From Acidulodesulfobacterium_A sp049965795 (lineage in GTDB: Bacteria > SZUA-79 > Acidulodesulfobacterales > Acidulodesulfobacteraceae): a stretch of DNA of 5,429 nt. The position numbers and the translations under genes are program-made. Below the pieces are notes generated by a model. It saw nothing but the letters and a program-made list of their open reading frames with translations. It ran no database searches and had not been told where the DNA came from. Below, one piece after another: positions 1 through 5,429 of this stretch. Numbering within the stretch: the stretch's first letter is position 1; every line of letters starts with the position of its first letter. The stretch covers positions 1 to 5,429 of the forward strand of contig JBMFVW010000045.1 of the NCBI GenBank assembly GCA_049965795.1, in the 5' to 3' direction.

Positions 1-162
1 GGTTTTAAAACTTTTTTCGTCGCAGTTGTAAATTTCAAATAGTTTTTTGCGTAAAAAAGGTTCCCAGTATTTATTTACATGGCTTTGAATTTCTTCCGCC
101 GCAATTTCTGGCGGATAAGGAGCAAAAATTTTGCAGATGTCTAAAAACATAGATTTAATTTC
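1..162 (-). other. FdsD-like domain fused to the C-terminus of the formate dehydrogenase alpha subunit (partial)
   Basis: Residues about 930-983 of the alpha subunit follow the normal end of FdsA (TPEYKVTAVSISKAD, near residues 899-913). They contain an FxxYP-type segment and then EIQSHVNKYWEPFLRKKLF. The FdsD family (small delta subunit of NAD-dependent formate dehydrogenases) is recognised by a pattern close to FF..YP...A...IA.HI..FWDPRMR..L. The match in order and spacing (A-rich helix, I-x-x-H-[IV]-N-x-[FY]-W-[DE]-P-x-[ML]-R) is good by eye. FdsD is normally a separate protein of about 70 residues that copurifies with FdsABG. Its C-terminal part would lie beyond the window. This is pattern recognition, not an alignment, so the domain call is moderately confident. 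The alternative is an unrelated helical extension. Confidence 0.68.
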
Positions 163-2949
163 TTCGTCACCTTTAAATAACGGATTATAATCTCTTGAAA
201 CAAAAGGCGCATCTGCTTTGCTTATTGAAACTGCAGTTACTTTATATTCCGGAGTTTCTGTAGACCAATCCGCATATTCGCTTGTTAATACGTTGGTTTT
301 TAGTTCTGGAAAATGAAAAGTTGTTGCGACTACCCCCTTCATAACTCTTTTGCTTATTTTTGCATTAAGCGTAACCGAACCTTTTTTGCTTTTTACTGCA
401 ACTAAACTGCCGTCTTTTATCGATAATATTTCGGCATCTTCTTCGGAGATTTCCAAAACATCTTGTCCATACCATAAACTGTTGAAACTTCTGCGTGTAT
501 TATTAGAGCAGTTATACTGAAAAAGATTTCTTACTGTCGTTAAAATAAAAGGGTATTCTTCGGATATAAAATCTTTGGAACCTATGTGTTTTGTTATAGT
601 AAACCTGCCCTTTCCTCTTACGAACTTCTCGGTATGCAAAACGGGCGTACCTTCGGGATTTTCTAAATTAACCGGCCACTGCACCGAACCTTTTTTATCT
701 AATAATTCATAGCTTAGCCCCGAAAACTGCGGTGTAGTCACAGCAATTTCATCCATTATTTCAGAAGAATTGTAATAATACATGTTATAACCCAAAGATT
801 TTGAAAGTCCTGCGATTACTTGCCAGTCCTGCAAACCTGCTAACGGCTCTATAACTTTTCTTACCCTTTGTATTCTTCTTTCCCAGTTTGTAAAAGTGCC
901 GTCTTTTTCTAAAAATGAAGAACCCGGAAGTATTGCATGGGCATATTCGGCGGTTACGGTTTTAAATAAGTCATGAACGACAACTGTATTCATATTTTTT
1001 AAAGACTCTATTATTCTGTTTGAGTCGGGATCGGTTTGGACTATGTCTTCTCCCATTATATATATACCCTTAAATCTGCCGTCCAATGCTCCTCTTAGCA
1101 TATCGGGAAGTCTCATGCCGGGTACGTCGTTTATTTTTACGTTCCAAATTTTTTCAAATAAAGCTCTCGTCTTTTCGTCGGAAATATGTCTATAACCTGG
1201 CAATGTTGAAGGTTCTGCTCCCATGTCTGCCGCTCCCTGAACATTGTTCTGTCCTCTCAAAGGAGAAACACCGGTGCCTTTTCTACCGATATTACCAGTC
1301 GCCATTGCTAAATTTGCTATTGCAAGAACTCCGGTAGAACCCTGAAGATGTTCGGTTACGCCGAGACCGTAAAAAATCGAAGCGGCATTAGCTTCCGCAT
1401 AAAGCCGAGCAGCTCCTTTGATAAATTCTACCGGAACACTGCTGATTTTAGATGCGGCTTCCGGCGAATTTATTTCGTCAAGTATAAAATCGACCCATAG
1501 CTTAAAAGATTCTACGTCGCATCTCGACTGTATAAAATCTTTTTTAATTAAATTTTCTTTTAAAATAAAGTGTGCCATAGAATTAAGCAGTGCCACGTTG
1601 GTTCCAGGAAGCGGTCTTAAGTGATAACTTGCTGCAACGTGCGGCGACTTTGCAACCTCGGTTTTTCTTGGATCTATTACAATAAGTTTTACACCTGAAC
1701 GAGCCGCCTGTCTTATAAAAGTGCCTACTACAGGATGGGCTTCGGTAGGGTTAGAGCCGATTATCATTATAACGTCGGAATGCAAAACGGAACTTAAATC
1801 CTGCGTTCCGGCCCCTGTTCCAAAAGCAACGCCAAGACCGTAACCAGTCGGCTGATGACAAACCCTTGCACATGTATCTATATTGTTATTATGAAAAACC
1901 GCCCTAACAAGTTTTTGCATTAAGTAGTTTTCTTCGTTTGTGCATCTTGATGAACTTATAGCGCCTAAAGAATTAATTCCAAATTGATTTTGTATATCTT
2001 TAAATCTTTCCGCAATAAAAGCAAAGGCCTCATCCCATGAAACCTCCTTGAAAGGCAATGCAATATTTTCCCTTATAAGCGGGCGTTTAAGTCTTTCGGA
2101 ACTTTTAACATATCCGAAAGAAAACCTTCCTTTAATGCAGGAACGTCCGTAATTTGAAAGACTGTCATCCGACGGCACCGCTCTTATGATGTTATATCCT
2201 TTCGTTTCCACGTTAAAAGAGCATCCTACCCCGCAATAGCCGCATGTCGTTAAGGTGCTTTTAAAAGATTTGCCGTAGTCGGCTATGCTTTTTTCGATAA
2301 GTGCGCCTGTAGGACAAGCTTTTACGCAAGCGCCGCAAGAAACACATTCGGAATTAAAAAAATTGCCTTCTCTGTTCCACCCGCCTTTTACTGTCGAATT
2401 AAAACCTCTTCCTTTAATCGTAAGGGCAAAATTTCCCTGTATTTCCGCACAAGCTCTAACGCATCTTGCGCATACCACGCATCTTTTAGGATCAAATAAA
2501 AAATAAGGATTTGAATTATCTATTGAAAGGTTTAGATGGCTTTTGCCCCTGAATCTTACTCCGTTTAAACCGAAATAAGATGCAGCCGTTTGTAGTTCGC
2601 AAAGACCGTTTTTAAAGCATGTGAGACAGTCGTTAGGATGATCGGAAAGATACAGTTCCATTAAAGTCTTTTTTAAAGAAAAAAGTTCGTCCGAAACCGT
2701 CTTTATTTTCATTCCGTCTTCGGGAAATAAAGAACAGGATGCAAGAAATCCTTTTCTGCCCTCGACTATAACTCCGCAAAGCCTGCATGAACCGTAAGGC
2801 AATAGATCTTTATAATCGCAAAGAGCAGGAATAAATATACCGTTTTGTTTAGCCGCCCGAAGTACCGTAATACCTTTATCCGTCTTGAACGTTTTGCCGT
2901 CTATTTCTATCGTAATTTTTTCCGAATTATTTTCTTTTTTTCCGTTCAT
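1..2949 (-). CDS. fdsA: NAD-dependent formate dehydrogenase alpha (catalytic) subunit, FdsA type with C-terminal FdsD-like domain; 3' end outside window
   Basis: This is the catalytic subunit of a soluble Mo/W formate dehydrogenase, interconverting formate and CO2. From the ATG at 2949 the frame stays open for 983 codons to the window edge. An in-frame stop at 2964-2962 precedes it, so this ATG is the only good start; no Shine-Dalgarno is visible. Domains in order: a plant-type [2Fe-2S] ferredoxin (C44, C55, C58, C72); a NuoG-like His-Cys3 [4Fe-4S] motif (H104, C108, C111, C117); two [4Fe-4S] motifs (C157/160/163/167 and C202/205/208/212); and the molybdopterin-oxidoreductase [4Fe-4S] motif (C236, C239, C243, C271) with K273. 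Then comes the bis-MGD domain with active-site motif ARVCHQPT, giving ligand C364 (codon TGT, not selenocysteine) and H365, and RGQNNVQGAADMG with R565. The C364-R565 spacing of 201 equals C386-R587 of Rhodobacter capsulatus FdsA as I recall it. The MoCo-binding C-terminal barrel spans roughly 770-905 (HTEKFVRGKGRF, YPFILTTVRN, TPEYKVTAV). The visible C-terminus carries an FdsD-like extension. It lies 109 bp downstream of the diaphorase gene, probably in one operon. The enzyme class is very likely; physiological direction is not visible. Confidence 0.9.
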   Translation of the reverse strand, partial: MNGKKENNSEKITIEIDGKTFKTDKGITVLRAAKQNGIFIPALCDYKDLLPYGSCRLCGVIVEGRKGFLASCSLFPEDGMKIKTVSDELFSLKKTLMELYLSDHPNDCLTCFKNGLCELQTAASYFGLNGVRFRGKSHLNLSIDNSNPYFLFDPKRCVVCARCVRACAEIQGNFALTIKGRGFNSTVKGGWNREGNFFNSECVSCGACVKACPTGALIEKSIADYGKSFKSTLTTCGYCGVGCSFNVETKGYNIIRAVPSDDSLSNYGRSCIKGRFSFGYVKSSERLKRPLIRENIALPFKEVSWDEAFAFIAERFKDIQNQFGINSLGAISSSRCTNEENYLMQKLVRAVFHNNNIDTCARVCHQPTGYGLGVAFGTGAGTQDLSSVLHSDVIMIIGSNPTEAHPVVGTFIRQAARSGVKLIVIDPRKTEVAKSPHVAASYHLRPLPGTNVALLNSMAHFILKENLIKKDFIQSRCDVESFKLWVDFILDEINSPEAASKISSVPVEFIKGAARLYAEANAASIFYGLGVTEHLQGSTGVLAIANLAMATGNIGRKGTGVSPLRGQNNVQGAADMGAEPSTLPGYRHISDEKTRALFEKIWNVKINDVPGMRLPDMLRGALDGRFKGIYIMGEDIVQTDPDSNRIIESLKNMNTVVVHDLFKTVTAEYAHAILPGSSFLEKDGTFTNWERRIQRVRKVIEPLAGLQDWQVIAGLSKSLGYNMYYYNSSEIMDEIAVTTPQFSGLSYELLDKKGSVQWPVNLENPEGTPVLHTEKFVRGKGRFTITKHIGSKDFISEEYPFILTTVRNLFQYNCSNNTRRSFNSLWYGQDVLEISEEDAEILSIKDGSLVAVKSKKGSVTLNAKISKRVMKGVVATTFHFPELKTNVLTSEYADWSTETPEYKVTAVSISKADAPFVSRDYNPLFKGDEEIKSMFLDICKIFAPYPPEIAAEEIQSHVNKYWEPFLRKKLFEIYNCDEKSFKT

Positions 2950-2953
2950 CTTA

Positions 2954-2972
2954 ATATATGTTTATATATGTT
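2954..2972. repeat. Two-copy direct repeat of ATATATGTT with 10-bp period
   Basis: The 9-mer ATATATGTT occurs at 2954-2962 and again at 2964-2972, one helical turn apart, just upstream of the alpha-subunit start. In AT-rich DNA such a repeat can arise by chance. It overlaps the first inverted repeat at 2966-2986, so it may only reflect that structure. Confidence 0.4.
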
Positions 2973-2986
2973 AGTTATTAACATAT
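2966..2986 (-). repeat. Inverted repeat 1 in the beta-alpha intergenic gap (8-bp arms, 5-nt loop)
   Basis: Arms ATATGTTA (2966-2973) and TAACATAT (2979-2986) are perfect complements around the loop 2974-2978. It sits 17 nt upstream of the alpha-subunit start and abuts the larger inverted repeat at 2987-3019. The arms are weak in RNA, since only one pair is G-C, so a DNA-level operator is as plausible as an RNA hairpin. No U-tract follows on either strand, so it is not a terminator. Confidence 0.5.
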
Positions 2987-3019
2987 TAACCTTATTTTAC
3001 ATCCTGTAAAATAAGGTTA
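2987..3019 (-). promoter_or_regulatory. Inverted repeat 2: perfect 14-bp hairpin between the formate dehydrogenase beta and alpha genes
   Basis: The arms 2987-3000 (TAACCTTATTTTAC) and 3006-3019 (GTAAAATAAGGTTA) are perfect complements around a 5-nt loop at 3001-3005. In the minus-strand transcript the hairpin lies about 40 nt after the beta stop codon and 37 nt before the alpha start. It lacks the GC-rich stem and following U-run of an intrinsic terminator, being followed by AATATG in the minus direction. Likely roles, by inference only, are transcript processing or stabilisation between cistrons, partial attenuation, or a protein-binding operator. Confidence 0.6.
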
Positions 3020-3058
3020 TTTAATTTGCAAAAGTGTCATATTACAAATGCTTTTTCT

Positions 3059-4846
3059 TTATTTAATAATTTCATTCTTAAAATAATTTAAAAGACTTCT
3101 TACAGGTATATGAACACCCGCTCCAAAAGCGCATAAAGAAAGGTATTTCATAGATTCAAGAATTTCGTCTATTATTTTTAAATTTTCCTCTGCATTCTGC
3201 TTTTTTAAAACTCTTTCAAACAATTCTTTAAGCCGCACCGTTCCTATCCTGCAGGGAGCGCACTTGCCGCATGATTCGTCTATAAAAAAATCCAGCGCAT
3301 TCAAAAGTCTGTATATAAAATCCGTTTCGCTTCCAAAAACCACTATTCCTCCGTGACCAAGCAAACCGCCTTTTTCCGAAACACTTTCATAGGAAAGATT
3401 CAAATTTAAAAACTCTTCGTTTAAAGGAAAATAGGCACCGAGAGGTCCGCCTATTTGAACCGCTTTAGCATCATTTTTAATATCTGCAAGATTTAACAAT
3501 TCGCGCAAAGTTATGCCGAAAGGAAGTTCAAAAATTCCTGGATTATTTACCGCTCCAGAAACTTGGAAGGGCATAGTGCCTTTTGAATCGTCTGTTCCCA
3601 AAGACAAAAAAGTTTCTAAATTATGCTCGTCTTGCAAAATATAAGATGCATAAGCAAACGTCAATACATTATTAATAACTGTGGGTTTTCCGTATAAACC
3701 GCTTACAGCTGGAACAGGCGGTCTTTGTCTAACCGTTCCTCTTTTATTTTCTATGCTTTCCATGAGAGCCGTTTCCTCGCCGCAGACATAACTTCCGGCT
3801 CCTACAATCAAATCAAGATAGAAATTAAAACCTGAACCTAAAATATCGTCCCCTAAATAACCGCTTTCATTTAATACCTTAAGAGCTTTTTCAATTATAC
3901 TCTTAACCGCGGCATATTCAGCTCTTAAATATATACATCCGTATTCTGCTCCTGTTATTAATCCGGCAATAATCATTCCCTCTATAACAGAAAAAGGGTC
4001 GTTTTCAAGAATAATTCTGTCTGCATAAGCACCTGAATCTCCTTCATCGGCATTACATATTATATATTTAGCGTCAGACTTTTCCTTAAAAACCGTTTCC
4101 CATTTAATTCCAGCAGGAAATCCAGCCCCTCCCCTGCCTTTAAGTTTGGAACGTTTTAATTCATCTATAAAAAATTGTTTAACCGATTCTTCACCTGATT
4201 TTACGCTTTCTATAATCTTTTTTAACGCGACAAATCCTCCTGAATTTACATAATCAGTGATGGACAAAGGATTTAAACTTTCGGCCCTATTAAATATTAA
4301 AGATTTAATAGGATTAAGATGTTTAACGAGATAAGCAGATTTAACTTCAATAGGGCTTTCAAATTTGTTAGTTTCTAAATCTTTAATAATTTCGTCGAAA
4401 AATTCGGTTGTAACTTTTTCATATAAAATATCATCAATTTCAATTGCCGGCGAAGCGGCGCAATGACCAAAACAGTAAACATAATCAAGAAAATATTTTC
4501 CGTCCTGACTAAATTTACCGAAATCAATATTTAAAGTTGTCTTTATATATTCGATCAGTTTTTTTGAACCTGCCGCTTCGCAGCTTTCTGACCTGCATAC
4601 CACTATTTTACGATAAGTGTTAGCAACTGGACTTAATTCTCGATTGTAATTATTAAAAAAGCTAAGAAATCCGTACACTTCCGCTCTTGAAATGTTAAGA
4701 CTTTCCGAAATCTGCAAAATTGAATCGTCAGGTATATAGCCGAGCTTTTCGTTTATACCGCTTAATATATGAAATAAAGCTCCGTGTCTGCCTTCAGCTT
4801 CTTTTATTAAACTCGAAATAATCAAGCTTGTATTTTTATCTTCCAT
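3059..4846 (-). CDS. fdsB: NAD-dependent formate dehydrogenase diaphorase subunit, FdsG-FdsB (NuoE-NuoF) fusion
   Basis: This 595-residue protein is the NADH/NAD+ module of the formate dehydrogenase, exchanging electrons between the alpha-subunit Fe-S chain and NAD+ through FMN. Residues about 1-155 are a NuoE/FdsG-like domain: a helical N-terminal part (GALFHILSGINEKLGYIP, SRAEVYGFLSFF), then a thioredoxin-like fold with [2Fe-2S] ligands C84, C89 (CRSESC) and C125, C129 (CFGHC). Residues about 185-595 are NuoF/FdsB-like: GRGGAGFPAGIKW (237-249) and NADEGDSGAYADR (265-277) for NAD and FMN, GAGSYVCGEETALMES (349-364), and [4Fe-4S] ligands C526, C529, C532 (CGKCAPC) plus C572 (LCAFGAG). It stops 23 residues after C572, with no C-terminal 2[4Fe-4S] ferredoxin extension of the kind seen in electron-bifurcating HydB-type subunits. 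The layout and length resemble HoxF of NAD-reducing hydrogenases, but the adjacent FdsA-type gene identifies it as the formate dehydrogenase partner. The start ATG lacks a visible Shine-Dalgarno. The full gene lies in the window. Confidence 0.93.
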   Translation of the reverse strand: MEDKNTSLIISSLIKEAEGRHGALFHILSGINEKLGYIPDDSILQISESLNISRAEVYGFLSFFNNYNRELSPVANTYRKIVVCRSESCEAAGSKKLIEYIKTTLNIDFGKFSQDGKYFLDYVYCFGHCAASPAIEIDDILYEKVTTEFFDEIIKDLETNKFESPIEVKSAYLVKHLNPIKSLIFNRAESLNPLSITDYVNSGGFVALKKIIESVKSGEESVKQFFIDELKRSKLKGRGGAGFPAGIKWETVFKEKSDAKYIICNADEGDSGAYADRIILENDPFSVIEGMIIAGLITGAEYGCIYLRAEYAAVKSIIEKALKVLNESGYLGDDILGSGFNFYLDLIVGAGSYVCGEETALMESIENKRGTVRQRPPVPAVSGLYGKPTVINNVLTFAYASYILQDEHNLETFLSLGTDDSKGTMPFQVSGAVNNPGIFELPFGITLRELLNLADIKNDAKAVQIGGPLGAYFPLNEEFLNLNLSYESVSEKGGLLGHGGIVVFGSETDFIYRLLNALDFFIDESCGKCAPCRIGTVRLKELFERVLKKQNAEENLKIIDEILESMKYLSLCAFGAGVHIPVRSLLNYFKNEIIK

Positions 4847-5093
4847 TATTTTATAATTAATTTATTTATTATTTTATTATGCGATATTTTATAATAAAAA
4901 ACATTTAAGCAATACTTTTTTCTCTTTTTACTTAAGTTTATGATAAAGTTTAATCGCAATCGTCACTAATGAAGTTAAATTTAAGAAATAGGGATTCGCA
5001 AAAAAATTTTTTATAAAATACAATCGTACCTAAATTGGCGATATTAATATATTCCTTTATTGAGTTTTAACCAAAAACGGGTATTTCTATTTT

Positions 5094-5113
5094 ACGATTT
5101 ACAACGATTTACA
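5094..5113. repeat. Perfect tandem 10-bp direct repeat (ACGATTTACA x2), possible operator
   Basis: ACGATTTACA occurs at 5094-5103 and is repeated immediately at 5104-5113, a spacing of one DNA helical turn. It lies 27 bp upstream of the plus-strand -35 candidate. Same-face direct repeats upstream of a promoter are typical activator sites, but that role is inferred. The related core CAATCGT (ACGATTG on the minus strand) appears at 4957-4963 and 5021-5027. Confidence 0.55.
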
Positions 5114-5139
5114 TTACATTGACAATATTATTTTTTTAT

Positions 5140-5168
5140 TTGAAAAAGACGGTTTTAAATGTTAAAAT
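5140..5168 (+). promoter_or_regulatory. Candidate sigma70-type promoter for the plus-strand gene
   Basis: TTGAAA at 5140-5145 (5 of 6 to TTGACA) and TAAAAT at 5163-5168 (5 of 6 to TATAAT) are separated by 17 bp. Transcription from here would give a leader of roughly 80 nt containing the AT hairpin at 5185-5216. In DNA this AT-rich, chance -10 matches are common, so the optimal spacing and the -35 match carry most of the weight. Confidence 0.4.
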
Positions 5169-5184
5169 TTATTATAAAACCATA

Positions 5185-5216
5185 TTATATATTATTTTCA
5201 TAAAAATAATATATAA
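5185..5216 (+). repeat. Perfect 14-bp inverted repeat, all A/T arms with 4-nt loop, upstream of the plus-strand gene
   Basis: Arms 5185-5198 (TTATATATTATTTT) and 5203-5216 (AAAATAATATATAA) are exact complements around loop CATA (5199-5202). The repeat ends 38 nt before the ATG at 5255, within the predicted leader. The stem has no G-C pair and no following U-run, so it is not an intrinsic terminator. It could be an operator dyad, a thermolabile leader hairpin, or a chance structure in AT-rich DNA. Confidence 0.5.
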
Positions 5217-5254
5217 AATAAACGTAAAGACAAATATACAGTCAATAAAACTAT

Positions 5255-5429
5255 ATGACAAATACATTTAAAATTTACGAAGACCTTAAGAATTCATTCA
5301 GCGAAGAGCAGGCGAGAGCTCTTACTAAGATTATATCTCAAGTGATAATCGACGAGTCAAACATAGTAACTAAGGTGGAATTTAATAGGCTTGAGCATAT
5401 AATGGAAGAGCTTGCTGAAGCACAGAAAA
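5255..5429 (+). CDS. N-terminal part of a predicted coiled-coil protein with LAEAQ-type repeats (3' end outside window)
   Basis: Fifty-eight codons are visible from the ATG at 5255. An in-frame stop at 5246-5248 rules out an upstream extension in that frame. The peptide begins MTNTFKIYEDLKNSFSEEQA, continues through a helical stretch (ALTKIISQVI) and KVEFNRLEHIMEELAEAQK, and has no signal peptide or membrane segment. The order 'short N-terminal helix with a [ST]EEQA-like motif, then TK-x-EF-x-x-L, then ELAEAQK' resembles bacterial proteins in which ELAEAQ starts a series of coiled-coil repeats. Many of these, as I recall, end in a PD-(D/E)XK nuclease-like domain (DUF3782-type), while others are short coiled-coil proteins. 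Which one this is cannot be seen, because the window ends at the start of the repeats. It is divergent from the formate dehydrogenase operon and nothing ties it to that enzyme. Confidence 0.75.
   Translation, partial: MTNTFKIYEDLKNSFSEEQARALTKIISQVIIDESNIVTKVEFNRLEHIMEELAEAQK

Larger units (their letters stand above)
4847..5254. other. AT-rich divergent intergenic region
   Basis: These 408 bp separate the minus-strand formate dehydrogenase operon from the plus-strand gene at 5255, so both promoters should lie here. No RNA gene or credible coding frame is visible. A convincing -35/-10 pair for the minus-strand operon was not found, only partial matches. The region holds an A-tract/T-tract palindrome (A run 5000-5006, T run 5007-5012), a tandem 10-bp repeat (5094-5113), four ACGATT-core motifs on both strands, a plus-strand promoter candidate and an AT hairpin. 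Confidence 0.8.

Noticed and set aside
1858..1860. Selenocysteine codon and SECIS element at the formate dehydrogenase active site
   Set aside because: The active-site codon is TGT (Cys) and the whole frame contains no in-frame TGA.
2036..2047. Strong internal Shine-Dalgarno (GGAGG) followed by ATG on the minus strand inside the alpha gene
   Set aside because: The ATG is out of frame and meets a stop after two codons (ATG GGA TGA). The GGAGG simply encodes part of the PFKEV segment of the alpha subunit.
1086..2506. Plus-strand open frames at 1086-1337, 1418-1624 and 2285-2506
   Set aside because: They are antisense to the alpha-subunit reading frame, which has intact cofactor motifs throughout. 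Their translations show no domain or sensible composition and no upstream ribosome binding site.
2987..3019. Intrinsic terminator between the beta and alpha genes
   Set aside because: The stem is AT-rich and no U-run follows in the minus direction, so termination of the operon here is unlikely.
3059..4846. Electron-bifurcating HydB-type or NAD-reducing hydrogenase HoxF subunit
   Set aside because: There is no C-terminal ferredoxin extension as in HydB-type proteins, and the neighbouring gene is a formate dehydrogenase, not a hydrogenase. Origin from a HoxF-like module remains open and is listed as a finding.
4969..5016. 15-codon plus-strand frame in the intergenic region
   Set aside because: It is very short, has no ribosome binding site, and lies across an A-tract/T-tract palindrome; nothing supports translation.
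5119..5124. Perfect -35 hexamer TTGACA on the plus strand
   Set aside because: At 16-18 bp spacing no acceptable -10 hexamer follows (GAAAAA region), so the TTGAAA/TAAAAT pair at 5140-5168 is preferred.

Overview
The window is AT-rich, with an intergenic region that is almost entirely A/T and codon use rich in AAA, ATA, AGA and TTA. It looks like an AT-rich bacterium with molybdenum/tungsten-dependent formate metabolism. The sequence does not let me name the taxon. None of the three start codons has a recognisable Shine-Dalgarno sequence, which may be a trait of the genome.

Region by region: about 90% of the window is a two-gene, minus-strand operon for a soluble NAD+-dependent, molybdopterin-type formate dehydrogenase of the Fds class. 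The promoter-proximal gene (3059-4846) is a 595-residue diaphorase polypeptide. It fuses an FdsG/NuoE-like [2Fe-2S] domain to an FdsB/NuoF-like FMN/NAD/[4Fe-4S] domain. After a 109-bp gap holding two abutting inverted repeats comes the catalytic subunit (2949 down past position 1). It is open for 983 codons with no stop before the window edge, carries one [2Fe-2S] and four [4Fe-4S] motifs, and has a cysteine-type Mo/W active site. Its last visible ~55 residues resemble the small separate FdsD subunit, so it appears to be an FdsA-FdsD fusion.

The 408 bp at 4847-5254 separate the operon from a divergent plus-strand gene. They hold a perfect tandem 10-bp repeat, a scattered ACGATT motif, a sigma70-like promoter candidate and a perfect 14-bp AT hairpin. 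The plus-strand gene (5255 to the window end) is seen only as its first 58 codons. It looks like the start of a coiled-coil protein with LAEAQ-type repeats.

Working together: formate is oxidised at the Mo/W-bis(pyranopterin) centre of the alpha subunit. Electrons pass through its Fe-S chain to the [4Fe-4S] and FMN of the beta subunit, where NAD+ is reduced; the reverse, CO2 reduction by NADH, is possible in this class. The most notable point is architectural: what is a multi-subunit FdsG/B/A/D complex in characterised proteobacteria appears here as two polypeptides in the same G-B-A-D order, with no fdsC between A and D.
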